This document shows, piece after piece, positions 43,790-54,709 of a DNA stretch of 64,000 nucleotides; positions within the stretch are counted from its first letter, which is position 1, and each line of letters begins with the position of its first letter. The translations under genes were made by a program, and so were the position numbers. Source of the stretch: Haloferax denitrificans ATCC 35960 (GTDB lineage: Archaea; Halobacteriota; Halobacteria; Halobacteriales; Haloferacaceae); contig NZ_AOLP01000012.1 of the NCBI RefSeq assembly GCF_000337795.1, positions 124,001-188,000 of the forward strand. The letters are read 5' to 3'. The notes below the pieces were generated by a model. That model searched no databases, was not told the origin of the DNA, and worked only from the letters and a program-made list of their open reading frames with translations.

Positions 43790-44580
43790 CAGGCGGACAC
43801 CCCGCTCTCGTCGCCCGACTCGGCGGCGTCTTCGCGCCCGGCGAACCAGTCGTCCACGGCGGTTCGGACCCGACGGAGGACCGTCTGATTGTCACTCGGC
43901 CGCCCGACGCTCACGGCGTCGGCCCCGTAGTCGAGGTACTCGGTCGCCGTCTCGCGGTCGCGGACGCCGTTGTTGGCGACGAGAAAGAGGTCGGGCGCGG
44001 CGGCGGCCACGTCGGCAATCACGGCCTCGGAGTCCATCGCGTCGACGTGGAGCCAGTCGGCCCCCGCGTCGGCGAGCGTGACCGCGAGGCTCGGGAGGGC
44101 AACGCCGTCGATTTCGGCGCGGACTTTCGCGCCGACCGGCGCGTCCGACTCGGCGGCCGCGGCGACGTACGCGGCCAGCCGGTCGGAATCGCGCAGGAGC
44201 GTCTCGCCACAGCCGACGGCGCAGAGTTCGTCCTGTCGGCAGTGGGCGTTTATCTCCACGCCAGCGCCGCGGTCGGCGCAGACGGCGGCGACCTCTCGAA
44301 TCGGGTCGGCCGCGGTCGCTCTGACGTTGACGGCGACGAAGCGGTCTTCGCCGTCGAATCCGGCGAGGGCGTCGAGTTGGTCGGAAACGAAGGCGACCGG
44401 GTCGTCGGCGAGGAACTCCGAGCGCCCGCGGGCGACGAGGTCGCTGGCCGCCGCCTGCGAGGGCTCGTCGAGGGCGACGCCGCCGAGGAACGCCGCGCCG
44501 ACGTGGGGGGCCGCGCCCTCGGCCCACGCGGCGTCCGACTCGCCGCTGAGGCTCGAAACGGCGACTCGCGGTTCGAACAT
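43789..44580 (-). CDS. tRNA-dihydrouridine synthase-like flavoprotein (archaeal branch)
   Basis: A 263-residue TIM-barrel protein. EINAHCRQDELCAVGCGETLL corresponds to the N-x-GCP...GGALL region of Dus enzymes but with His-Cys in place of the usual Gly-Cys-Pro. VGAKVRAEIDG, DWLHVDAMDS and LVANNGVRDRETATEYLDYGADAVSVGRPS make up the phosphate/FMN-binding half. It is shorter than true Dus proteins and lacks the C-terminal helical tRNA-binding domain, so a small-molecule role is possible. Overlaps both neighbours by one base. Confidence 0.8.
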   Translation of the reverse strand: MFEPRVAVSSLSGESDAAWAEGAAPHVGAAFLGGVALDEPSQAAASDLVARGRSEFLADDPVAFVSDQLDALAGFDGEDRFVAVNVRATAADPIREVAAVCADRGAGVEINAHCRQDELCAVGCGETLLRDSDRLAAYVAAAAESDAPVGAKVRAEIDGVALPSLAVTLADAGADWLHVDAMDSEAVIADVAAAAPDLFLVANNGVRDRETATEYLDYGADAVSVGRPSDNQTVLRRVRTAVDDWFAGREDAAESGDESGVSA

Positions 44581-45572
44581 CACGACACCTCGCTGAGCGC
44601 CTCGGAAACGGCGCGAGCGACGCGTTCGGCGTCGTCGGGACCGTCGATTCGCGTGTCGGTTCTGACGACCGGCCGGTCGAGGTCGGTGCCGTCGGCCGCG
44701 TCGAGGACGAACGCGTCGGCGAAGGGGTAGGCCTCGGCGACGCCCGCGGTCGAGGGGTCGTAGCCGACGCCTTCCATGAGGTCGGCGGCCGGCCCGGAGA
44801 ACGCGGTGTCCTCCACGAACGGCGAGACGGCGACGACCGGCGTGTCCGCGAGGGCGTCCGCGAAGCCGTCGATGGCGAGCATCGGCCCGATGCTCGTGAC
44901 GGGGTTCGAGGGGCCGACGACGACGGGGTCCGCGAGGGCGTCGGCGACTTCGTCGGTGACTGCGGCGTCGTCGGCCCCGCGGAACTCCACGTCGCGGACG
45001 GCGGGGTCGGCGCGGCGGTGGACCCAGTACTCCTGGAAGTGCATCGTCCCTTCGTCGGTGTGAATCAGCGTCGCCACGGGGTCGTCGCTCATCGGGAGGA
45101 GTGACACGTCGAGGTCGAAGGCGTCGGCGAGCGTCCGGGTGACCTCGGTGAGCGAGTTCCCCTCGTCGAGAAGCGAGGTGCGGGTGATGTGGACCGCGCG
45201 GTCGCGGTCGCCGATTTCCATGAACTCCGCGACGCCGGAGAAGCGCCGCCAGCGGGCGATGTCGCGGCCGGCGGTCTGGGCCGACTCGGGGAGGTAGCGC
45301 GGGCCGGATTCGAGGCCGGCCGCGTCGGCGAGGCGGTGGAGTTCGTCGTCGGTCGCGGTGGTGTCGTCGGCGATTCCCCACCAGCGGTCGGTGTCGAGGA
45401 CGCCGCCGCCGGCGAAGAGGACGGTGTCCACGTCGGGACAGACGAGGTGGCCGCCGAGTTCCACGTCGTCGCCGGTGTTGGCGACGACGGTCGTCTCGTC
45501 GGGGTCGAACACCCCGGCGGCCCCGTCAAGGAGTTTGGGGGTGCCCGTACCCCCGGCGAGGAAGGTAACCAT
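44580..45572 (-). CDS. cofD: 2-phospho-L-lactate transferase (coenzyme F420 biosynthesis)
   Basis: A 330-residue CofD that joins a lactyl-phosphate (or phosphoenolpyruvate) diphospho-guanosine donor to Fo, forming F420-0. Seen: [17 protein letters not shown] (nucleotide-binding loop), [58 protein letters not shown] and [18 protein letters not shown], the main family blocks. F420 is present in haloarchaea. First gene of the overlapping cluster that continues with the Dus-like, CitG-like, DUF447 and S17e genes. Confidence 0.95.
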   Translation of the reverse strand: MVTFLAGGTGTPKLLDGAAGVFDPDETTVVANTGDDVELGGHLVCPDVDTVLFAGGGVLDTDRWWGIADDTTATDDELHRLADAAGLESGPRYLPESAQTAGRDIARWRRFSGVAEFMEIGDRDRAVHITRTSLLDEGNSLTEVTRTLADAFDLDVSLLPMSDDPVATLIHTDEGTMHFQEYWVHRRADPAVRDVEFRGADDAAVTDEVADALADPVVVGPSNPVTSIGPMLAIDGFADALADTPVVAVSPFVEDTAFSGPAADLMEGVGYDPSTAGVAEAYPFADAFVLDAADGTDLDRPVVRTDTRIDGPDDAERVARAVSEALSEVS

Positions 45573-45686
45573 GGTGCGCCGTACGGCGAGTGCCCGTTTG
45601 AAAGTTCCTTCACCGGAGACGCCGGCCGGTCGCGGGCCGCGCGGGCCGCGCGGTCGAGACGGCCGTGTAGACCGACGAAGCTCCCG

Positions 45687-45940
45687 TCAGGGACCGCCGC
45701 GGTAGGCCACCGACACGTCGAACTCCGAGGGCATCACCTGTCCGGCGACCGCCTTCCTGACGAAGTAGCCTGAGAAGCCGGTTATCAGCGCCGCACCGAG
45801 GCCGGACATGACGCGCGTCCGGCGGCCACGCCGGTCAGGGCGCTCATGGCGGCCCAGTAGCCCGCGAAAATCACGGACAGGCACGCGAGACCGAGGAGGG
45901 CGTAGCCGAGTACGTTTCTGAGCGCCGACCGGGGATTCAT
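45687..45940 (-). pseudogene. Small membrane protein, apparently split by a frameshift
   Basis: ATG 45940 opens a frame (MNPRSALRNVLGYALLGL... AMSALTGVAAG) with one membrane helix that then runs into an odd Cys/Arg tail and stops at 45785. The frame ending at 45687 begins (ATG 45809) with MSGLGAALITGFSGYFVRKA and a sensible C-terminus. Inserting one base in the GCCGCCGG tract near 45815-45822 would join them into an 84-residue, two-helix protein. Either a real frameshift, a sequence error, or two overlapping small genes. No function assigned. Confidence 0.5.
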
Positions 45941-46065
45941 GGGCGCGTATCGTCGCCCCCGCGTGAAACGGTTTGTGGGCGGTCGAACGGGAGTCGGCCC
46001 GCCTATCGCGCCCCCGCGACGAACCGAATGCTCGGCTATTTGACTCCTCTCGTGTAACACCCGCC

Positions 46066-47238
46066 ATGACCGCCGTCAAGGACAGCGTCCACGACTACAT
46101 CTCCCTCGACCCCGTGGCCGCCGAACTGGTCGACACGCCCGCGTTCCAGCGGCTTCGACACATCAAACAGCTCTCGACGGTCCGGCTCGTCTACCCCTCC
46201 GCGAGCCACACGCGATTCGAACACAGCCTCGGCGTCTACCACCTCGCCTCCCGCGCCCTCTCGCACCTCGGCGTCGACGGCGACCGCGCCGCCCACGTCC
46301 GCGCCGCCGCGCTCCTCCACGACATCGGCCACGGCCCCTACGGCCACCAGACCGAAGAGCTCATCCGCCGGCGCACCGGCCGCGACCACGACGAGATTCA
46401 CCACCTGCTCGACGGGACCGAAGTCGGCGCGGTCCTGACCGACCACGGCCTCGACCCGGACCGCGTCGCCGACATGGTCGACGGTGCGGGGGGCCTCGGG
46501 CAGTTAGTCTCGGGTGAGTTGGACGTTGACCGGATGGATTACCTCGTTCGCGACGCCCACCACACCGGCGTCCCCTACGGAACCATCGACCACGGCCGCC
46601 TCGTCCGCGAACTCCGGTATCGGGACGGCGAACTCGTGTTGGCTGAGGGGAACGTCCAGACCGCCGAATCACTGCTTCTCGCGCGGGCGCTGATGAACGC
46701 GACCGTCTACCGCCACCACGTCTCCCGCATCGCGGGCGCGATGCTCGAACGCGCCTCCGAGCGCCTCGTCGACGACGGCGTGCCAATCGAGGAGTTCGTC
46801 CGGATGGCCGACCACGACCTGCTCGTCGCCCTCGGCGAGCGCGTGCCCGACCTCGGCCGTCGCATCGAGCGCCGCGACCTGTACAAGCGGGCCGTCTGGG
46901 CCCCCATCGACGCCGTGCCGACCGACGTGGTCGAACTCGACTACGAGGCGACGCGGGCGGCCGAGCGGGAGGTCGCCGACGCCGCCGACGTGTCGCCCGA
47001 GTCGGTCATCGTGGACGCGCCGTCGCGGCCGCGAATCAAGGAGTCCCGGTCGCGCGTCGTCGTCAACGGCGTCGTCCGACGGCTCGAAGACGCCTCGGAA
47101 CTCGTGGGCGCGCTCCGGTCGACTGAGCGGACGCAGTGGCGACTCGGCGTCTACGCGCCCGAGGCGGTCCGCGACGAGGTGGCCGCGGCCGCCGTGGACG
47201 TGCTCGGGCTTCCCGTGCGCGTGACGACGCCGGTCTGA
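46066..47238 (+). CDS. HD-domain phosphohydrolase (copy 1)
   Basis: A 390-residue member of the SAMHD1/dGTPase-like HD superfamily. KDSVHDYISLDPVAAELVDTPAFQRLRHIKQL (split), HTRFEHSLGVYHLASRAL with the first His, ALLHDIGHGPYGH with the HD dyad, and SGELDVDRMDYLVRDAHHTGV with the final Asp form the metal site. Likely hydrolyses a (deoxy)nucleotide phosphate. The start is set at ATG 46066. A paralogue follows directly on the same strand. Confidence 0.92.
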   Translation: MTAVKDSVHDYISLDPVAAELVDTPAFQRLRHIKQLSTVRLVYPSASHTRFEHSLGVYHLASRALSHLGVDGDRAAHVRAAALLHDIGHGPYGHQTEELIRRRTGRDHDEIHHLLDGTEVGAVLTDHGLDPDRVADMVDGAGGLGQLVSGELDVDRMDYLVRDAHHTGVPYGTIDHGRLVRELRYRDGELVLAEGNVQTAESLLLARALMNATVYRHHVSRIAGAMLERASERLVDDGVPIEEFVRMADHDLLVALGERVPDLGRRIERRDLYKRAVWAPIDAVPTDVVELDYEATRAAEREVADAADVSPESVIVDAPSRPRIKESRSRVVVNGVVRRLEDASELVGALRSTERTQWRLGVYAPEAVRDEVAAAAVDVLGLPVRVTTPV

Positions 47239-47307
47239 ATCGCGTGGAGAGTCGGCGAGACACGGCCGTCCGACCCTTTTTCACCGATGGCGGTCGACTC
47301 ACCCACC

Positions 47308-48531
47308 ATGACGACCATCAAGGACAGCGTCCACGACCACATCGAGGTCGAGGGCGCGGCCGAAGCCCTCCTCGATACGCCGGAGATGCAGCGACTCCGG
47401 CACATCAAGCAGTTGGGAACCGTCCAGCTGGTCTACCCCTCCGCGAACCACACGCGGTTCGAACACAGCCTCGGCGTCTACCACCTCGCCTCCCGCGCTC
47501 TCTCCCACCTCGGCATCGAGGGTGACGCCGCCGCCCACGTCGAGGCCGCGGCGCTCCTCCACGACGTGGGCCACGGTCCCTACAGCCACAACATCGAGGA
47601 CGTTACCCACCGCCACACCGGCAAGTACCACGACGACGTGGAGGGACTCGTCGCCCGCGGAACCGTCGGCGAGACGCTGGAGGCCGAGGGGTTAGACCCC
47701 GAGCGCGTGGCCGCCTTGGTCGAGGGCGACGGCGAGTTCGGCCAACTCGTCTCCGGGGAGTTGGACGTCGACCGGATGGACTACCTCGTCCGCGACGCCC
47801 ACCACACCGGCGTCCCCTACGGAACCATCGACCACGAGCGCCTGATTCGGGAACTGACGTTCGTCGACGGCGAGTTGGTCCTCGCGGAGGGGAACGTCCA
47901 GACGGCCGAGTCCCTGCTTCTCGCCCGCGCGCTCATGAACCCGACCGTCTACCAGCACCACGTCGCGCGCATCTCGAAGGCGATGCTCCGGCGCGCGTCG
48001 GAGCGACTGCTCGACGAGCCCGACATCGACGCCGAGGAGCTCCGCCGGATGGACGACCCCGACCTGCTCGTCGCGCTCCGTCTCACCGACTCGACGAAGG
48101 GGTTCGCCGAGCGACTGGCCACCCGCGACCTCTACAAGCGGGCCGTCTGGGCGGAGTTGCCGAACGTCCCCGACTCGATTATCGACGCCGAACACGACGC
48201 GCTCGCGGCGTTCGAGCGGGACATCGCCGACGCCGCCGACGTGTCGCCCGAGTCGGTCATCCTCGACGTGCCCTCGCGCCCGTCGATGACCGAGTCGTCG
48301 TCGCGGGTGATGGTCAACGGCGAGATTCGGCAGTTGGAGCGGGAGTCGCCGCTCGTGCAGGCGCTCCGGACCGCACAGGAACAGCAGTGGCGACTCGGCG
48401 TCTACGCCCCGCGCGAGGAGACAGAGCGCGTCGGCCGCGCGGCCGCCGACGTGCTCGGCCTCGACGTCGATGGCGCGCTCGTCGCCGAGGTCAGAAGCGG
48501 CCTCAACGCGACGCTCGACGAGTTCGAGTAG
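47308..48531 (+). CDS. HD-domain phosphohydrolase (copy 2)
   Basis: A 407-residue paralogue of the previous gene with the same motif order: KDSVHDHIEV, HTRFEHSLGVYHLASRALSHLG, ALLHDVGHGPYSH and SGELDVDRMDYLVRDAHHTGVP. Proteins are alike throughout, including the C-terminal half (DAADVSPESVI), and stretches of DNA are virtually identical. The start is ATG 47308 (MTTIKDSVHD), preceded by a T-rich element (CCCTTTTTCACC) at about -30. ATG 47287 would add seven residues. Confidence 0.92.
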   Translation: MTTIKDSVHDHIEVEGAAEALLDTPEMQRLRHIKQLGTVQLVYPSANHTRFEHSLGVYHLASRALSHLGIEGDAAAHVEAAALLHDVGHGPYSHNIEDVTHRHTGKYHDDVEGLVARGTVGETLEAEGLDPERVAALVEGDGEFGQLVSGELDVDRMDYLVRDAHHTGVPYGTIDHERLIRELTFVDGELVLAEGNVQTAESLLLARALMNPTVYQHHVARISKAMLRRASERLLDEPDIDAEELRRMDDPDLLVALRLTDSTKGFAERLATRDLYKRAVWAELPNVPDSIIDAEHDALAAFERDIADAADVSPESVILDVPSRPSMTESSSRVMVNGEIRQLERESPLVQALRTAQEQQWRLGVYAPREETERVGRAAADVLGLDVDGALVAEVRSGLNATLDEFE

Positions 48532-48583
48532 CCGCCGTCCCGAGACGGGAGGTTCAAGCACCGCCGAGACGCAGTCGAGAGCG

Positions 48584-49597
48584 ATGCAACTCGAGGGTAC
48601 GATACTCCGCGGCCGCGACTTCGACCCGGTCGAGGGGCGCGTCGTCGTCGAAGACGGCACGATAACCGCAATCGAGGAGACGGCGACCGATTCGACGGAC
48701 ATCGTCCTGCCTGCGTTCGTCAACGCCCACACCCACCTCGGCGACTCCATCGCCAAGGAGGCCGGCGAGGGGCTGTCGCTCGACGACCTCGTCGCGCCGC
48801 CAGACGGGCTGAAACACCGGCTCCTCCGCGCGGCCAGCACCGAGGAGAAAGCCGCCGCGATGCATCGGTCGCTCCGGATGATGGAAGCCGGCGGGACGGC
48901 GGCCTGTCTGGAGTTCCGCGAGGGCGGCGTCGAGGGCGTCGACGTCATCCGGCGGGCGCTCGACGGCCGCGACATCGAGGCGGTCGTCCTCGGGCGCGAG
49001 ACGGCGGACGCGATGGAAATCGCCGACGGGTTCGGTGCGTCGGGCGCGCGGGACGGCGAGTTCGGCGCGCTCCGGAACGCGACCGCGGCCGCCGGAAAGC
49101 TGTTCGGCATCCACGCGGGCGAGCGCGACGCCCACGACATCAACGCCGCGTTGGACCTCGAACCGGACTTCCTCGTCCACATGGTCCACCCCGAGGCGCT
49201 CCACCTCGAACGCGTCGAGGACAGCGAGATTCCCGTCGTCATCTGCCCGCGGTCGAACCTCGTCACCGACGCGGGCGTCGCGCCGATTCGCGAACTGGTC
49301 GACCGCACCACCGTCGCGCTCGGCACGGACAACGTGATGCTCAACAGCCCCTCGATGTTCCGCGAGATGGAGTTCACTTCCAAGCTGGCGGACGTGTCGG
49401 CCGCCGAAGTCCTCCGCATGGCGACCGTCAACGGGGCCGACATCGCCGGGCTGAACTACGGCCTCGTCGAGGAGGGCCGCGACGCCAAGCTTCTGGTCCT
49501 CGACGGCGACACGGACAACCTCGCGGGCGTCGAGGACGTGGTCCGCGCCGTCGTCCGCCGGGCCGGACAGGCGGACGTGAAAGACGTGTACCTCTGA
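48584..49597 (+). CDS. Amidohydrolase-superfamily protein (cytosine deaminase-like)
   Basis: A 337-residue metal-dependent hydrolase. The metal pair is in VNAHTHLGD, the third ligand region in GIHAGERD, a His in FLVHMVHPEAL, and the catalytic Asp in ALGTDNVMLNSPSMF. The N- and C-terminal parts form the usual beta-sandwich (GTILRGRDFDPVEGRVVVEDG, AKLLVLDGD). Substrate unknown; deaminase or dihydroorotase-like activity on a cyclic amide is typical. Starts about 50 bases after the HD gene. Confidence 0.88.
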   Translation: MQLEGTILRGRDFDPVEGRVVVEDGTITAIEETATDSTDIVLPAFVNAHTHLGDSIAKEAGEGLSLDDLVAPPDGLKHRLLRAASTEEKAAAMHRSLRMMEAGGTAACLEFREGGVEGVDVIRRALDGRDIEAVVLGRETADAMEIADGFGASGARDGEFGALRNATAAAGKLFGIHAGERDAHDINAALDLEPDFLVHMVHPEALHLERVEDSEIPVVICPRSNLVTDAGVAPIRELVDRTTVALGTDNVMLNSPSMFREMEFTSKLADVSAAEVLRMATVNGADIAGLNYGLVEEGRDAKLLVLDGDTDNLAGVEDVVRAVVRRAGQADVKDVYL

Positions 49598-49731
49598 GTT
49601 CGGGCGACTCCCCGCTTCCTGAATCCGCCCCCGACGAGTCGGAGAACGCTCACGAACGCCGACCTATTCTCGCAGTACTCCTCCCGTAGCAAAGGGTTAT
49701 TACCGACCCCGAGAATATGTTATCAAGTGTC

Positions 49732-50304
49732 ATGGTGTTGTACGACCGAATCATCGTTCCCATCGACGGCTCCGCCGGTTCCGAGCGCGTCGCGGTCCAC
49801 GCGGCGGCGTTAGCGGCCGTCCACGATGCGGAACTCCACGGGGTGTACGTGGTGAACGCCGGGAGCTTCGCGGGCCTCCCGATGGAATCGTCGTGGGAGG
49901 GGCTCGACGACATGTTGCGCGCCGACGCCGAGTCGGCGCTGGATAAAGTCGAGCGCGCGGCCGAGGCGCAGGGGGTCCCCGCCGAGACGCACGTCCTCGA
50001 AGGGACCCCGAGCCGCGAAATCGTCGAGTTCGCCGAGCGCGGCGAGTGCGACCTCATCGTGATGGGGACCCACGGCCGCGGCGGTATCGACCGCCTCCTC
50101 CTCGGGTCGGTCGCGGAAAAGGTCGTTCGGGCGTCGAAAGTTCCCGTCCTGACCGTCCGCATCGAGGGCGGCGGCGACGACGCCGACGAGCACGCCGTCG
50201 AGGTGCCGGGCGAGGCCGCGCCGGAGACGCCCGTCGAGTCGCCCGCGGAGGCGGACGCGGACGCGGCCGCCGACTCGACGGCGACCGCCGACGGCGGCGA
50301 GTAG
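49732..50304 (+). CDS. Universal stress protein UspA family
   Basis: A 190-residue single-domain USP. VLYDRIIVPIDGSAGSERV at the start and GTHGRGGIDRLLLGSVAEKVVR (split; ATP-binding G-x2-G-x9-G-S/T) show a nucleotide-binding UspA fold. The last 45 residues are an acidic Ala/Glu/Asp low-complexity tail. A TATA-like GGTTATTA lies 30-37 bases before ATG 49732. ATG 49717 would add five residues. Confidence 0.93.
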   Translation: MVLYDRIIVPIDGSAGSERVAVHAAALAAVHDAELHGVYVVNAGSFAGLPMESSWEGLDDMLRADAESALDKVERAAEAQGVPAETHVLEGTPSREIVEFAERGECDLIVMGTHGRGGIDRLLLGSVAEKVVRASKVPVLTVRIEGGGDDADEHAVEVPGEAAPETPVESPAEADADAAADSTATADGGE

Positions 50305-50339
50305 CGGAACGAAACAGCAGAACAGGTTCGGTCGCGGGC

Positions 50340-51524
50340 TCAGCGCCCGCCGTCGGCCGGGCGCAGGTGCTCGCAGTCGCCGGCGTGGACTCGTTTTTCG
50401 CCCTCGTCGGTCCGGACGACGAGCGTGCCGGGGTGTTCGATATCGACTGCTTCCCCCTCGATGACGCCGCTCGCGGTGTGGACGCGGACCCGCCTGCCGA
50501 GCGTGTCCGCCCGCTCGCGCCACGCCGGAAGGACGGCGTCGAGGTCGCCGCGCAGTTCGTCGAAGCGTTCGAGCACCCGCTGGACGAACACGCGGCGCTC
50601 GACGGGGCCGGCCTCGGCGGCGACGCTCGTCGCGCCTGCGGGGAGGTTCGCGGGGTCGAGATTGACGTTGACACCGGCTCCGATGACGAGCCACGAGACG
50701 CGGTCGGCCTCGCCTTCCATCTCGGTGAGGATGCCGCAGAGCTTTCGGTAGCCGCGGCCGTCGGGCGTGGCGGCTACATCTGACTCTGCCGAGTCAGATG
50801 AGTTATCGCTCATTTCGTTCACGATAACGTCGTTCGAACCGCCACTCGCTTCGCTCGTGGCAACACCACCTGCCTGAGCCGGTGAGCCTCCACTCACTTC
50901 GTTCGCGGAAACACCGTCTGCATTCGCAGACGAACTGCCACTCGCTCCGCTCGTGGCAACTACATCTGACTCTGCCGAGTCAGATGAGTTATCGTTCGCT
51001 TCGCTCACGATAACGTCGTTCGGCCACTTGATTTTCGCGTCCACCCCGGCCTCGCGCGCCGCGTCGCAGACGGCGACGGCCATCGCCAGCGTGTACAGCG
51101 GGGCGTACGCCGGCGGTTCGTCCGGTCGGACGAGCAGGCTCAGCCAGACGCCGCCGTCCGGCGCGGACCACTCCCGACGTTTCCGGCCCCGGCTGGCGGT
51201 CTGCTCGCGGGCGACGACGACCACGTCGCTCGCGCCCTCGGCGGCGAGGTCGCGGGCGCGGTCGTTCGAGGAGTCGAGCGTCTCGTGGAACTCCACGTCG
51301 TAGTCGGCGTCGAGACCGTACTCGATTGCCGGGCCGCCGTACTCCGGCACGTCGGTGACGACGTAGCCGTCGTCGGCGCTCTCGACGCCGAACCCCTCGT
51401 CGCGGAGTGATTCGACGTGCTTCCAGACCGCGGCGCGGGAGACGCCCAGTCGGTCGGCGAGCTCGGGCCCGGAGACGGGACCCGCGGCGAGTGCGTCGAG
51501 GAGGGCGCGTCGCGTGTCGCTCAT
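50340..51524 (-). CDS. birA: Biotin--protein ligase BirA with a low-complexity insertion
   Basis: A 394-residue bifunctional BirA. An N-terminal helix-turn-helix (LADRLGVSRAAVWKHVESLR) may make it a repressor as well as a ligase. The catalytic core has SSNDRARDL, the biotin loop SRGRKRREW (111-119), KIKWPND (164-170) and KLCGILTEME (261-270). Between WPND and KLCGIL, normally a few residues apart, about 85 Ser/Asp/Ala/Glu-rich residues are inserted, with an internal duplication 62 residues apart (169-191, 231-253). It biotinylates PccA, encoded next to it. Confidence 0.93.
   Translation of the reverse strand: MSDTRRALLDALAAGPVSGPELADRLGVSRAAVWKHVESLRDEGFGVESADDGYVVTDVPEYGGPAIEYGLDADYDVEFHETLDSSNDRARDLAAEGASDVVVVAREQTASRGRKRREWSAPDGGVWLSLLVRPDEPPAYAPLYTLAMAVAVCDAAREAGVDAKIKWPNDVIVSEANDNSSDSAESDVVATSGASGSSSANADGVSANEVSGGSPAQAGGVATSEASGGSNDVIVNEMSDNSSDSAESDVAATPDGRGYRKLCGILTEMEGEADRVSWLVIGAGVNVNLDPANLPAGATSVAAEAGPVERRVFVQRVLERFDELRGDLDAVLPAWRERADTLGRRVRVHTASGVIEGEAVDIEHPGTLVVRTDEGEKRVHAGDCEHLRPADGGR
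50778..50985. repeat. Array of short hairpins and a 186-base direct duplication inside birA
   Basis: ATCTGACTC-TGCC-GAGTCAGAT occurs at 50778-50799 and again at 50964-50985, exactly 186 bases (62 codons) apart. Between them lie further small palindromes: GTTCGAAC, GCCAC-N11-GTGGC (two copies, around 50850 and 50940), and GTCTGC-ATTC-GCAGAC near 50910. All keep the birA reading frame open. This resembles the GAGCGAAGCGAGCG-type palindromes seen elsewhere between genes in this window. Confidence 0.8.
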
Positions 51525-51590
51525 GGAGGTCGGTACCGGCGCACGGGAAAAGAGGTTCGCGGTTCCGGCGTTGGGTCCGAGGCCTCGGGC

Positions 51591-53390
<1,800 letters not shown>

Positions 53391-53587
53391 TTGCGGTAGT
53401 CTTTCAGGGAACCGCACGTTATTCTATCGATTTTCCCAACGCACGTCGGTGGCCGATTCGACAGACGACGATTTACGTGTTCGACCGTGAAAGAACGGCC
53501 GAGCTTACACTTCTCTGGCACTATCCGCCGCGAATACTGGTTCAAATCCAAACGGCCTTATGCGTGTGCCACACTACGACACGGGTA

Positions 53588-54622
53588 ATGGCAGTACGAG
53601 TCGGCATCCTCGGTGCAACCGGCGCAGTCGGACAGCGATTCATCCAACTCCTCGACGACCACCCGACGTTCGAACTCGCGGCGCTGACCGCGAGCGAGTC
53701 GAGCGCGGGCAAGCGATACGACGAGGCCGCGAAGTGGCGCGTCAACACGCCCATCCCGGACGACGTGGCCGCGATGGAAGTCGGTAGCACCGACCCCGCG
53801 GACGTGTCCGACGACATCGACCTCCTGTTTTCGTCGCTCCCGTCGTCGGTCGCCGCCGAGGTCGAACCCGAGTTCCTCGAAGCGGGCTACGTCGTCTCCT
53901 CGAACTCCTCGAACGACCGCATGGCCCCCGACGTGCCGCTCACGATTCCGGAGATAAACCCGGAGCATCTCGACCTCATCGAGGTCCAGCGCGACGAGCG
54001 CGGCTGGGACGGCGCGCTCGTGAAGAACCCGAACTGCTCGACCATCACGATGGTCCCGACGCTCGCGGCGCTCGACCAGTTCGGCCTCGAACGCGTCGAC
54101 GTCACGACCCTGCAGGCCGTCTCCGGCGCGGGCTACGACGGCGTCACCTCGATGGAGATTATCGACAACGCCATCCCGCACATCGGCGGCGAAGACGAGA
54201 AGATGGAGACGGAGTCCCGCAAGCTTCTGGGCTCGTTCGACGGCGCGGAGGTCGCGCTCCACGGCGCGGAGGTCAACGCCTCGTGTAACCGCATCCCGAC
54301 GCTGGACGGCCACCTCGAAAGCGTCTTCGCCGACCTCGCCGACGACGCCTCCCCCGAGGACGTCGCCGCCGCGATGCGCGAGTACCCCGGCGTCGACCTC
54401 CCGAGCGCACCCGAACAGCTCATCCACGTCTTCGAAGACGAGTTCCGCCCACAGCCCCGTCTCGACCGCGACCGCGGCGACGGGATGCAGATTTCGGCCG
54501 GCGGCATCCAGTCGACCGACCACGGCGTGAAGTACAACTGCCTCGCGCACAACACGATTCGCGGCGCGGCCGGCGCCTCCGTCCTCAACGGCGAACTGCT
54601 CGCCCAAGAGGGCTGGATTTAG
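53588..54622 (+). CDS. asd: Aspartate-semialdehyde dehydrogenase
   Basis: A 344-residue enzyme that reduces aspartyl phosphate to the semialdehyde with NADPH, at the branch to lysine, methionine and threonine. Seen: VGILGATGAVGQRFIQLL, SSLPSSVAAEVEPEF, the nucleophile KNPNCSTITM (Cys150), AVSGAGYDG and HGAEVNASCNRIPTLDGH. It belongs to the archaeal/fungal branch. ATG 53588 is chosen, with the family N-terminus starting there. Confidence 0.95.
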   Translation: MAVRVGILGATGAVGQRFIQLLDDHPTFELAALTASESSAGKRYDEAAKWRVNTPIPDDVAAMEVGSTDPADVSDDIDLLFSSLPSSVAAEVEPEFLEAGYVVSSNSSNDRMAPDVPLTIPEINPEHLDLIEVQRDERGWDGALVKNPNCSTITMVPTLAALDQFGLERVDVTTLQAVSGAGYDGVTSMEIIDNAIPHIGGEDEKMETESRKLLGSFDGAEVALHGAEVNASCNRIPTLDGHLESVFADLADDASPEDVAAAMREYPGVDLPSAPEQLIHVFEDEFRPQPRLDRDRGDGMQISAGGIQSTDHGVKYNCLAHNTIRGAAGASVLNGELLAQEGWI

Positions 54623-54709
54623 GCTTTCCTCGCCCGCCGACCTCGCGGTCTCCTCTCGCTTCGCTCGAATCAGACAGCGTTTTCACTCGACGTCGACAGA
54701 GCGTGTCGC

